Below, in pieces: positions 1 through 7,881 of a DNA stretch of 49,535 nt. Positions within the stretch are counted from its first letter, which is position 1. Every line of letters starts with the position of its first letter. This DNA is from Pseudomonas sp. Fl4BN1 (lineage in GTDB: Bacteria > Pseudomonadota > Gammaproteobacteria > Pseudomonadales > Pseudomonadaceae), in the NCBI RefSeq assembly GCF_009908285.1, contig NZ_JAAARM010000042.1, positions 1 to 49,535 on the forward strand, in the 5' to 3' direction. A program made the position numbers and the translations under genes. The notes beneath the pieces were generated by a model, which saw nothing but the letters and a program-made list of their open reading frames with translations, was not told where the DNA came from and did not search any database.

Positions 1-327
1 GGCAAGCCGGCTCCTACAAGAACAACACCGATATCGCGCCAGCCGTAGGAGCTGGCTTGCCAGCGAAGGCGTCCTCAAGGACGGTGCAAGACTCAGGGGC
101 CTCTTCGCCGGCAAGCCGGCTCCTACATGAATAACACCGATATCGCGCCAGCCGTAGGAGCTGGCTTGCCAGCGAAGGCGTCCTCAAGGACGGTGCAAGA
201 CTCGGGGGCCTCTTCTACATGAACAACACCGATATCGCGCCAGCCGTAGGAGCTGGCTTGCCAGCGAAGGCGTCCTCAAGGGTGGTGCAAAACTCGGGGG
301 CCTCTTCGCCGGCAAGCCGGCTCCTAC
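1..327. repeat. REP palindrome array at the 3' end of a TPM gene
   Basis: Alternating REP sequences are visible. GTAGGAGCTGGCTTGCC begins at 45, 154 and 246. Opposite-orientation copies (GCCGGCAAGCCGGCTCCTAC) end near 17, 126 and 327. The 45 and 154 copies lie 109 nt apart and the next interval is 92 nt, because one opposite-orientation copy near 214 has lost about 17 nt. The array ends 10 nt before the stop codon of the flanking gene. The window starts inside the array, so its full size is unknown. It is non-coding; open frames across it are periodicity artefacts. Confidence 0.9.
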
Positions 328-337
328 GGCGGGAGGG

Positions 338-955
338 TCAGTTGAGCACCACCAGGCGGTTGGGCAACTCGTTGCGCACCTGGGTCAGGGGCACGTGGGT
401 TTTGAGCAGTTCGCCGCTGGCCTCGATGCAGTCGAGGAAACCCTGCAGGGTCTGGCCCTGCTTCACCTGTTGGGTGAAGGTCTGGACGATGGCACCCCAT
501 TCGCGGTCGTCGAGGCGCTTGGAGATGCCCTCGTCCACCAGAATCTCCACGTAACGCTCAGCCTCGCTGACAAAGATCAACACCCCGGTGCCGCCCACGG
601 TGTGGTGCAGGTTCTGTTCAAGAAACTGCCGCCGGGCCAGGTTCGAGGCGCGCCAGTGGCGTACCGACCGCGGGATCAGTCGGGTGGTGATGCGTGGCAG
701 GCGAAACACCAGGCACAACACGATAAAGGTCGCCCATTGCGCCAGCAGCAACAGGTGCATGTTCAGCCAGCCGGTGGCGTAGTGCACCAGCCCCGGCACC
801 ACCAGCGCCAGCAGGCTGGCCCAGAGCAGCGGGATGTAGGCGTAGTCGTCGGCCCGGGCCGCCAGCACCGTCACCAGTTCAGCGTCGGTATGCTGCTCGA
901 CACGGGCAATGGCTTCGGCCACTTGCCGCTGTTCGTACTCACTCAGTAATGCCAT
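338..955 (-). CDS. TPM-domain membrane protein (third TPM gene of the lemA operon)
   Basis: This 205-residue protein has a TPM (formerly DUF477) fold split by a membrane hairpin. An N-terminal part containing TDAELVTVLAARADDYAY is followed by two predicted membrane helices (about residues 41-60 and 66-86). The conserved C-terminal part begins around GGTGVLIFVSEAERYVEIL and includes DEGISKRLDDREW. There is no signal peptide. It lies 29 nt downstream of the second TPM gene and is probably the last gene of the lemA-TPM-TPM-TPM operon. TPM proteins are often called phosphatase-like after a plant thylakoid member, but their bacterial role is poorly defined, so I assign no reaction. The upstream SD is weak (GGAT), consistent with translation inside an operon. 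REP elements follow the stop. Confidence 0.85.
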   Translation of the reverse strand: MALLSEYEQRQVAEAIARVEQHTDAELVTVLAARADDYAYIPLLWASLLALVVPGLVHYATGWLNMHLLLLAQWATFIVLCLVFRLPRITTRLIPRSVRHWRASNLARRQFLEQNLHHTVGGTGVLIFVSEAERYVEILVDEGISKRLDDREWGAIVQTFTQQVKQGQTLQGFLDCIEASGELLKTHVPLTQVRNELPNRLVVLN

Positions 956-984
956 GTCGTTGGATATCCGCTTTTTATATTCAG

Positions 985-1734
985 TTACCAGCCGCCGGAC
1001 GAACCGCCGCCGCCGAAGCTACCGCCACCGCCGCTGAAGCCGCCACCGGAGCCACCCCCAAAACCACCGCCACCGAAACCACCGGAGCCCCCCCGTCCGC
1101 TGCCACTGGGCAGGATACCGAGCATCTGCGCGACTATCGCCGTGAGGATCAACAGCAGCACCAGGAAGATGAACAACAACGGATGACGCTCGACAAAATC
1201 AGGCTGGCCTGCGCCCTCGCCACTGCCGTACACCGTGGCCGGCTCATCCAGCGGCGTGCCGCCGAGCACCAGCAACATGGCCGAAACGCCGTCGCTGATG
1301 CCCTTACTGAACTGCCCGGTCTTGAACGCCGGGGTGATCACCTGGTTGATGATCACCGAGGATTGGGCGTCGGTCAGCCGGTCTTCCAGGCCGTAGCCGA
1401 CTTCGATGCGCAGCTTGCGCTCGTCGCGGGCGACGATCAGCAACGCGCCGTTGTTCTTGTCCTTCTGGCCAATGCCCCAGTGCCGACCCAGTTGGTAGCC
1501 GAAGTCCTCGATGCTGGCGCCTTGCAGGTCCGGCAGGGTCACCACCACCACTTGCTCGCCGGTGGCCTGTTCATGGGCCTGCAGTTCCTGGCTCAACTGG
1601 GCCCGGGTGGCCGGTTCGATCAGTTGCGCATCATCCACCACCCGCCCGCTCAGGGCCGGGAATTTAAGCTCGGCCTGGGCCGTGACCGCGAAGACCCAGA
1701 GCAACAGCACCAGGCCGATTTTATAGAGTCGCAT
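985..1734 (-). CDS. Exported TPM-domain protein with Gly-rich tail (YgcG-like)
   Basis: The protein is 249 residues long from the ATG at 1734, which has GAGG five bases upstream; a GTG two codons earlier is also possible. A signal peptide ends at about AVTAQA-EL. It is followed by a TPM domain (FPALSGRVVDDAQLI through GRHWGIGQKDKNNGALLIV and EVGYGLEDRLTD). A single membrane helix comes next (LLFIFLVLLLILTAIVAQ), then a tail made almost wholly of Gly and Ser that ends GGW. This is the usual YgcG-type layout: an extracytoplasmic TPM domain anchored by one helix. It sits 33 nt after a paralogue with the same core motif, so local duplication is likely. The partner is presumably LemA, encoded two genes upstream; the biochemical function is unknown. 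Confidence 0.88.
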   Translation of the reverse strand: MRLYKIGLVLLLWVFAVTAQAELKFPALSGRVVDDAQLIEPATRAQLSQELQAHEQATGEQVVVVTLPDLQGASIEDFGYQLGRHWGIGQKDKNNGALLIVARDERKLRIEVGYGLEDRLTDAQSSVIINQVITPAFKTGQFSKGISDGVSAMLLVLGGTPLDEPATVYGSGEGAGQPDFVERHPLLFIFLVLLLILTAIVAQMLGILPSGSGRGGSGGFGGGGFGGGSGGGFSGGGGSFGGGGSSGGW

Positions 1735-1767
1735 CAGCACCTCGTCCTTAATGTTTGTCCGCTTGAG

Positions 1768-2691
1768 CTACCAGCTACCAGACGCCCCGCCACCGCCAAA
1801 ACCGCCACCGCCGCCTCTGAAGCTGTCCGAATCCGAGCTGGAGCTGGAACTCGAACTGCTGGAGTCGAACCAGTCGAATGAACTGCTGCTCGAACTTGAA
1901 TCGCGCTCCGCTTTGGACTCGCGCTTGGGCGACTCATCGCTGGTGTAGGGCCGACCATCGCCTGCCGCTTCACCGTCGTCGCGCCTGGAGAGCAAGAGCC
2001 CGGCCAGCGGCACGCCGACAAACACCGAGAAAAACACCAGTTTGAACCACCACATCCATTCGATCTGCTGGTACCAACTCTGCACCACCCAGCGGTGCGC
2101 CAGCATCCGCGTGCTGTTGGGCTCCAGCAGACGCACGATAGAGGTGGTGCCGGTAATGATCCCGGAGGAGTACAGCTCATCCTTGAAGTACGGAATGATC
2201 GAGTCGTTGATGATGAGGTGCGCCCATATATCGTCGATCCGTCCTTCCAGACCGTAGCCCACTTCGATCCGCACCTTGCGGTCGTCCTTGGCCACCAGCA
2301 GCAGGACGCCGTTGTTCTTGTCCTTCTGGCCGATGCCCCAGTGCCGGCCCAGTTGCAGGCCGAACTCTTCGATACTGTAGCCGCCCAGGCTCGGCACGGT
2401 GACCACTACCACCTGGTCGGTGGTGCTCTGCTCAAGCCGTTCGAGCATCTGCGTCAGGTAGACCTGCGCCGAAGGCGTGAGCAACTGCGCGGTGTCCACC
2501 ACGCGCCCGGTCAACGTGGGAAACAGGCTTTCAATCGGCACTGGCGCCGGGCTGGCCGCCTGCGGTGCGGCCTGGCTCACTGCCAGCCCGTCCGTGGGCG
2601 TTGCAACTGCAGGCTGCGCCATCAGGGCGCCGCCGCTCACCAGCCACAGCGACAGCAGCGCACCTTGTAGTGCGCGCTGTACCCCACGCAT
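1768..2691 (-). CDS. Exported TPM-domain protein with poly-Ser and Gly-rich tail
   Basis: The 307-residue protein has a signal peptide (about residues 1-30, ending near AQPAVA) and a TPM domain beginning IESLFPTLTGRVVDTAQLL. It shares GRHWGIGQKDKNNG and RIEVGYGLE with the next gene. A predicted membrane helix (FKLVFFSVFVGVPLAGLLL) is followed by a charged linker, two long serine runs interrupted by FDWFD, and a Gly-rich end in GSW. Its ATG shares one base with the lemA stop codon (TGATG), so translation is probably coupled to lemA. The serine runs use mixed codons, which argues against a recent slippage artefact. The function is not known; membrane-anchored partner of LemA is an inference from gene order. 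Confidence 0.86.
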   Translation of the reverse strand: MRGVQRALQGALLSLWLVSGGALMAQPAVATPTDGLAVSQAAPQAASPAPVPIESLFPTLTGRVVDTAQLLTPSAQVYLTQMLERLEQSTTDQVVVVTVPSLGGYSIEEFGLQLGRHWGIGQKDKNNGVLLLVAKDDRKVRIEVGYGLEGRIDDIWAHLIINDSIIPYFKDELYSSGIITGTTSIVRLLEPNSTRMLAHRWVVQSWYQQIEWMWWFKLVFFSVFVGVPLAGLLLSRRDDGEAAGDGRPYTSDESPKRESKAERDSSSSSSSFDWFDSSSSSSSSSSDSDSFRGGGGGFGGGGASGSW

Positions 2692-3299
2692 CAGAATTTG
2701 ACTTGCGGGGCTTTGTCGGCGTCGGGGCTGGTGGCCTCGAACGACTCACGCACCGGCATATCGCTGTACATCAGGCTGTGCCACAGGCGACCGGGGAAGG
2801 TACGGATCTCGGTGTTGTACTTCTGCACCGCGAGGATGAAGTCGCGACGGGCCACGGCGATGCGGTTCTCGGTGCCTTCCAGTTGGGATTGCAAGGCCAG
2901 GAAGTTCTGGTTGGCCTTGAGGTCCGGGTAGCGCTCGGAAACCACCATCAGGCGGCTCAGGGCACCGCTCAACTGATCCTGGGCTTGCTGGAACTGCTTG
3001 AGTTTTTCCGGGTTGTTCAGGGTGTTGGCGTCCACCTGGATCGAAGTGGCCTTGGCCCGCGCCTCGATCACTGCGGTCAGAGTCTCTTCCTCATGCTTGG
3101 CGTAGCCCTTGACGGTTTCCACCAGGTTGGGGATCAGGTCGGCACGGCGCTGGTACTGGTTCTGCACCTGGCCCCAATCGGCCTTGACCTGCTCGTCGAG
3201 GGTCGGAATGTTGTTGATGCCACAGCCGCCAAGCAGACTGGTCAGCATCAGCAAAGTGACGACGGGCCAGCTCTGGCGCAGGGTTTGGGAAATGTTCAT
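2691..3299 (-). CDS. lemA: LemA family lipoprotein
   Basis: The protein has 202 residues from the ATG at 3299, which has AAGGAG upstream; a longer reading to 3368 lacks such a site. The N-terminus is a lipoprotein signal with lipobox LLGGC (Cys26). The LemA domain follows: TLDEQVKADWGQVQNQYQRR, DLIPNLVETVKGYAKHEEETL, then RYPDLKANQNFLALQSQLEG and a C-terminal helix with FPGRLW. LemA proteins are helical, membrane-anchored and very often encoded beside TPM proteins, as here. Their molecular role is not settled. This LemA should not be confused with the GacS sensor kinase that was once called LemA in Pseudomonas. It heads the operon, divergent from bglX with a 240-nt intergenic region. Confidence 0.93.
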   Translation of the reverse strand: MNISQTLRQSWPVVTLLMLTSLLGGCGINNIPTLDEQVKADWGQVQNQYQRRADLIPNLVETVKGYAKHEEETLTAVIEARAKATSIQVDANTLNNPEKLKQFQQAQDQLSGALSRLMVVSERYPDLKANQNFLALQSQLEGTENRIAVARRDFILAVQKYNTEIRTFPGRLWHSLMYSDMPVRESFEATSPDADKAPQVKF

Positions 3300-3539
3300 G
3301 GGTGGGGCTCCTTGCACAACCTGATTGAAATGAATCTTTTGCCCGGTTTGACACACCCGGTGGGGCAAAATCTGCCTGCACCACTGGAATGCATCGGGCT
3401 GATGGGCTAAAAGATGCCCAGCGCGAAAAAGAGTTCAGAAGTGTGCGGGAATTATCTGCACAACAATAGTCGCTCCCTAAATTTTGGCTGTTCGACGCCT
3501 CACTAGAGCGTCGGTCTTGAGCCCTTGAGAACAATATTC

Positions 3540-5831
3540 ATGAAGAAGCTGTGTTTGCTGGGCCTGCTGGTCAGCCTGGCCAGTCACCCGGTGTTGGCCG
3601 AAGTTGCCCCGGTCCCCCTGGAAAACAAAGAAGCCTTTATCAGCGATCTGCTCCAGCGCATGACCCTGGAAGAAAAGATCGGCCAGTTGCGCCTGATCAG
3701 CATTGGTCCGGAAATGCCTCGGGAGCTGATCCGCAAGGAGATTGCCGCCGGCAACATCGGCGGCACCTTCAACTCGATCACCCGTCCGGAAAACCGGCCG
3801 ATGCAGGACGCAGCCATGCGCAGCCGGCTGAAGATCCCGATGTTCTTCGCCTATGACGTGATCCACGGCCACCGGACCATCTTCCCCATCAGCCTGGCCC
3901 TGGCTTCCAGCTGGGACATGGACGCCATCGGGCGCTCCGGGCGCATCGCCGCCAAGGAAGCCAGCGCCGACAGCCTCGATATCACCTTCGCACCGATGGT
4001 CGATATCTCCCGCGATCCGCGCTGGGGCCGTACCTCCGAAGGCTTCGGCGAGGACACCTACCTGGTCTCGCGGATTGCCAAGGTCATGGTCAAGGCCTAC
4101 CAGGGCCAGAGCCCGGCCCTGTCGGACAGCATCATGGCCAGCGTCAAGCACTTCGCCCTGTACGGCGCGGTGGAAGGCGGTCGCGACTACAACATCGTCG
4201 ACATGAGCCCGGTGAAGATGTACCAGGACTACCTGCCGCCCTACCGCGCGGCGATCGACGCCGGTGCCGGCGGGGTGATGGTGGCCCTGAACTCGATCAA
4301 CGGCGTGCCTGCCACCTCCAATACCTGGCTGATGAACGACCTGCTGCGCAAGGAGTGGGGCTTCAAGGGCCTGGCGGTGAGCGACCACGGGGCAATCATC
4401 GAGCTGATCCGCCATGGCGTCGCCAAGGACGGTCGCGAAGCGGCCAAGCTGGCGATCAAGGCTGGCATCGACATGAGCATGAACGACTCGCTGTACGGCA
4501 AGGAACTGCCGGGGCTGCTCAAGTCCGGCGAGATCGAGCAGAAGGATATCGACAACGCGGTACGTGAAGTGCTGGCCGCCAAGTACGACATGGGCCTGTT
4601 CAAGGACCCGTACGTGCGCATCGGCAAGGCTGAGGACGACCCGGCCGACACCAACGCCGAAAGCCGCCTGCACCGCAGTGACGCCCGGGATATTGCCCGG
4701 CGCAGCATGGTGCTGCTGAAGAACCAGAATGAAACCCTGCCGCTGAAGAAGACCGCGAAGATCGTCCTTGTGGGCCCATTGGCCAAGGCGCCGATCGACA
4801 TGATGGGCAGCTGGGCCGCGGCCGGAGTGCCGGCGCAGTCGGTGACCCTGTACGACGGCATGCGCAATGTTCTGGGCGACAAGGCCAAGCTGACCTATGC
4901 CCGGGGCTCCAACATCACCGCCGACAAGAAGGTCGTGGACTACCTGAACTTCCTCAACTTCGATGCCCCGGAGGTGGTAGATGATCCGCGTTCGGCGCAG
5001 CAGATGATCGATGAAGCAGTGAAGGCCGCGAAAAAATCCGACGTGATCGTTGCTGCAGTGGGCGAATCCCGTGGCATGTCCCACGAGTCCTCGAGCCGCA
5101 CCGACCTGCACATCCCGGCCAACCAGCGCGAACTGATCAAGGCCCTCAAGGCCACCGGCAAGCCCCTGGTACTGGTGCTGATGAACGGCCGTCCGCTGTC
5201 GCTGCTGGAAGAAAACCAGCAGGCCGACGCGATCCTGGAAACCTGGTTCAGCGGCACCGAAGGCGGCAACGCCATCGCCGACGTGCTGTTTGGCGACTAC
5301 AACCCGTCGGGCAAGCTGCCGATCACCTTCCCCCGTTCCGTGGGGCAGATTCCGACTTACTACAACCACCTGACCATTGGCCGTCCGTTCACCCCGGGCA
5401 AGCCGGGCAACTACACCTCGCAGTACTTCGATGACACCACCGGCCCGCTGTTCCCCTTCGGCTACGGCTTGAGCTATACCAGCTTCAGCCTGTCGAATAT
5501 GGCCTTGTCCTCCACCACCCTGAACAAGAGCGGCACGCTCGACGCCAGCGTGACCGTGAAGAACACCGGCCAGCGTGACGGCGAAACCGTGGTGCAGATG
5601 TATATCCAGGACGTGGCCGGCTCGATGATCCGCCCGATCAAGGAGTTGAAGAACTTCCAGAAAGTCATGCTCAAGGCCGGTGAAGAGAAAGCCATTCACT
5701 TCACCATCAGCGAGGACGACCTGAAGTTCTACAACGCGCAGCTCAAGTACGCCGCGGAACCGGGCGACTTCAATGTGCAGATCGGCCTGGACTCCCAGGA
5801 CGTCAAGCAACAGAGCTTCGAACTGCTCTGA
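3540..5831 (+). CDS. bglX: Periplasmic beta-glucosidase, GH3 family
   Basis: This 763-residue protein is close to the usual length for BglX. The signal peptide runs MKKLCLLGLLVSLASHPVLA with cleavage before EVAP. The GH3 N-terminal TIM-barrel domain (about 30-370) contains the nucleophile motif VSDHG, placing the catalytic Asp at about residue 282. The GH3 C-terminal domain (about 400-640) and a C-terminal fibronectin-III-like domain follow. It should hydrolyse terminal non-reducing beta-D-glucosyl residues of oligosaccharides in the periplasm. I use the ATG at 3540 because the signal peptide starts there; an in-frame TTG at 3525 would add five residues. No transporter or regulator of sugar use lies next to it. 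The gene is complete. Confidence 0.95.
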   Translation: MKKLCLLGLLVSLASHPVLAEVAPVPLENKEAFISDLLQRMTLEEKIGQLRLISIGPEMPRELIRKEIAAGNIGGTFNSITRPENRPMQDAAMRSRLKIPMFFAYDVIHGHRTIFPISLALASSWDMDAIGRSGRIAAKEASADSLDITFAPMVDISRDPRWGRTSEGFGEDTYLVSRIAKVMVKAYQGQSPALSDSIMASVKHFALYGAVEGGRDYNIVDMSPVKMYQDYLPPYRAAIDAGAGGVMVALNSINGVPATSNTWLMNDLLRKEWGFKGLAVSDHGAIIELIRHGVAKDGREAAKLAIKAGIDMSMNDSLYGKELPGLLKSGEIEQKDIDNAVREVLAAKYDMGLFKDPYVRIGKAEDDPADTNAESRLHRSDARDIARRSMVLLKNQNETLPLKKTAKIVLVGPLAKAPIDMMGSWAAAGVPAQSVTLYDGMRNVLGDKAKLTYARGSNITADKKVVDYLNFLNFDAPEVVDDPRSAQQMIDEAVKAAKKSDVIVAAVGESRGMSHESSSRTDLHIPANQRELIKALKATGKPLVLVLMNGRPLSLLEENQQADAILETWFSGTEGGNAIADVLFGDYNPSGKLPITFPRSVGQIPTYYNHLTIGRPFTPGKPGNYTSQYFDDTTGPLFPFGYGLSYTSFSLSNMALSSTTLNKSGTLDASVTVKNTGQRDGETVVQMYIQDVAGSMIRPIKELKNFQKVMLKAGEEKAIHFTISEDDLKFYNAQLKYAAEPGDFNVQIGLDSQDVKQQSFELL

Positions 5832-5841
5832 TCTCCTGCAA

Positions 5842-5868
5842 CCGCCGGCTCTGGACCCAGGCCGGCGG
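5842..5868. terminator. Strong hairpin between convergent bglX and clsB
   Basis: CCGCCGGC (5842-5849) pairs perfectly with GCCGGCGG (5861-5868), and CTGG pairs with CCAG inside it, leaving a T bulge and a two-base loop. It begins ten bases after the bglX stop. There is no U-tract on either side, so it may be a Rho-assisted end or an mRNA-protecting stem. The remaining 190 nt before the clsB stop hold nothing else I can support. Confidence 0.5.
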
Positions 5869-6059
5869 ACCGCCCTGCTATTCCCCTCTTGCAAGCACTA
5901 CCGAAGACCCGAGCCACATCTGGACGACTCGTTTGGGCGACGCTGCGTGCGCCACAGAGCAGAAAATGCTGCCTGGAAGAGCAGGTCCCCAGGTTTATGC
6001 CTGCTCGTCCGCGCATTGCGGCAACGACTGCAAGAAGGCAGTTTTGGGTCGAACAAATG

Positions 6060-7217
6060 CTAACCGCGACGGTCCAGCAAGTTGACCACCAACCGATCGA
6101 TCCAACCCCAGACGCGCTGTTTTACTCGCCGCCACAGGGGACGATTGCGCCAGGCTGCCAGGTTGACCTCTTCGCTCTGGGCGAAGTCCGCCTCGAAGCT
6201 GGCTGCCACGGCGCGGGTCAGTTGCGGGTCCAGGGCTTCCAGGTTGGCATCCAGGTTGAAGCGCAGGTTCCAGTGGTCGAAGTTACAGGAACCGACACTC
6301 ACCCAGTCATCCACCAGGGCCATCTTCAGGTGCAGGAAGCGCGGCTGGTATTCGAAGATCCGCACCCCAGCCTTGATCAAGCGCGGATAGTAGCGGTGCC
6401 CGGCATAACGCACTGCCGGGTGATCGGTGCATGGCCCGGTCAGCAACAGGCGCACATCGATACCCCGAGCCGCAGCCTTGCGCAACGAGCGACGCACCGA
6501 CCAGGTCGGCAGGAAATAGGGGGTGGCCAGCCAAATGCGCCGCTGGCCACTGTGCAGGGCACGGATCAATGAATGCAGGATGTCGCGATGCTGGCGGGCG
6601 TCGGCATAAGCCACCCGGCCCATGCCCTCGCCGGTTTCAGGCAAACGCGGCAGGCGTGGCAGACCGAAATCGGCGCCGGGCTTCCAGGCGCCACGATGCA
6701 GGTTGGCGCTCCACTGGCGATCGAACAGCCTTTGCCAGTCGCCCACCATGGGCCCGGCAATCTCCACCATCACCTCATGCCAGTCGCAACTGTTGTCCTC
6801 CGGCTGCCAAAACTCATCGGTAACCCCAGTGCCGCCGACCATTGCCAAGGTCTGGTCCACCAACAGCAGTTTGCGATGGTCGCGGTACAGGTTGAGAAAG
6901 CCCTGGCGCCATTTCAGGCGGTTATAGAAACGCAATTCGACACCCGCTTGCGTCAGGCTCTGACGCAGAGCCTGGGTAAAAGCCAGGCTGCCATAGTCGT
7001 CGAACAGGCAACGCACCCGCACTCCCCGCTCGGCGGCCAGCACCAGCGCCTGGACCATGGCTTCGGCGCAGGCCCCGGCTTCCACCAGGTACAGCTCCAG
7101 TTCCACTTGCTGCTGGGCCCGGGCAATCGCCACCAGCATGCGCGGAAAGAACTGGGGGCCGTCGATCAGTAACTCGAAGCGGTTGCCTTCACGCCAGGGG
7201 AACACCGCGCCGCGCAT
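6060..7217 (-). CDS. clsB: Phospholipase D family protein, cardiolipin synthase B-like
   Basis: The 385-residue protein carries two PLD (HKD) motifs: His114-x-Lys116-x4-Asp121 in YRDHRKLLLVD and His296-x-Lys298-x4-Asp303 in FLHLKMALVDD. Both are intact, as expected for an active two-lobed PLD enzyme. Similarity of layout to ClsB suggests phosphatidyl transfer to make cardiolipin or a related lipid at the inner membrane. There is no N-terminal membrane segment, which fits ClsB better than ClsA. The ATG lies one base after the yceI stop codon, so the two are probably translated together. The exact substrate cannot be read from sequence, and a general PLD-like phosphodiesterase is the alternative. 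Confidence 0.85.
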   Translation of the reverse strand: MRGAVFPWREGNRFELLIDGPQFFPRMLVAIARAQQQVELELYLVEAGACAEAMVQALVLAAERGVRVRCLFDDYGSLAFTQALRQSLTQAGVELRFYNRLKWRQGFLNLYRDHRKLLLVDQTLAMVGGTGVTDEFWQPEDNSCDWHEVMVEIAGPMVGDWQRLFDRQWSANLHRGAWKPGADFGLPRLPRLPETGEGMGRVAYADARQHRDILHSLIRALHSGQRRIWLATPYFLPTWSVRRSLRKAAARGIDVRLLLTGPCTDHPAVRYAGHRYYPRLIKAGVRIFEYQPRFLHLKMALVDDWVSVGSCNFDHWNLRFNLDANLEALDPQLTRAVAASFEADFAQSEEVNLAAWRNRPLWRRVKQRVWGWIDRLVVNLLDRRG

Positions 7218-7218
7218 T

Positions 7219-7800
7219 TCAACGCTCCGTGAAGATCAGTACCGCACCCACCGGCACCGAGAAACTGATGGCCGACAGGCCAGCAACCTTGCGCAGGCTG
7301 TCGAGGCCGGGGGCCAGGTTGAAGTCTTCAGCGTTGAGCACCAAGGGCTCCAGGGTCACCACCTGGAAGCGCCGATCATCCAGCCGGGTGGCCAGCAGTT
7401 CGGCGTTGTAGGTGTGTTCCTGGCCGTGCAGGGTCACGGTGATCGGCAGCAACAACTCGATCTGCGCCCCGGGGGCCAGGTCATTGATCGGGCGCAGGTT
7501 GATCTTTGCGGTAATCAGCGCGTCGGGAAACTGCTGGACCTGGAACAGCTCCTGGCGCATGCGCTCGTCGCGCAGGGGAATGCCGCTGCTGACCGAATCC
7601 ATCTCGATCTGCAGCTGGGCCTGGCCTTTGCCATCGACCTTGCCGTGCAGCACCAGGAAGCGCTGGACCTCGGAAATATTGGCGTTCTTGGTAGTGACGA
7701 AGGACACCCGGGAAGACTCGTTATCCAGGTACCAGTTGGCCTGGACCGGCAGGGCCAGCACCCCGAGCAGGCTGAGAAGAAGGCGGATCGGCGTACGCAT
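7219..7800 (-). CDS. YceI family periplasmic protein
   Basis: The 193-residue protein has a signal peptide cleaved near ALPVQA-NW. A YceI domain follows, starting NWYLDNESSRVSFVTTKNANISEVQRF and ending ISFSVPVGAVLIF. YceI proteins form a lipocalin-like barrel that binds a polyisoprenoid or other amphiphile in the periplasm. The SD is GGGAG before the ATG. It stands between an OprD-type porin gene (81 nt upstream) and clsB (1 nt downstream), on the same strand as both. The tight join to a lipid-active PLD enzyme suggests a shared envelope role, but that is inference. Confidence 0.9.
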   Translation of the reverse strand: MRTPIRLLLSLLGVLALPVQANWYLDNESSRVSFVTTKNANISEVQRFLVLHGKVDGKGQAQLQIEMDSVSSGIPLRDERMRQELFQVQQFPDALITAKINLRPINDLAPGAQIELLLPITVTLHGQEHTYNAELLATRLDDRRFQVVTLEPLVLNAEDFNLAPGLDSLRKVAGLSAISFSVPVGAVLIFTER

Positions 7801-7881
7801 GCAAGCTCCCTAGAACAGAAGGCGCCACCTTAACCGGACACCAGGGGGCTGGCAAACTTCGCGGCAGGCGGCGCAATAGAG

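Noticed and set aside
3477..5894. An 805-residue open frame antisense to bglX
   Set aside because: It lies opposite a full-length GH3 enzyme with intact catalytic motif and signal peptide. Its composition is the His/Val/Gly/Gln-rich pattern of antisense reading in GC-rich DNA, with no SD or domain.
5832..6059. Small gene between bglX and clsB
   Set aside because: Frames on both strands are continuations of flanking shadows; no SD or conserved pattern is visible.
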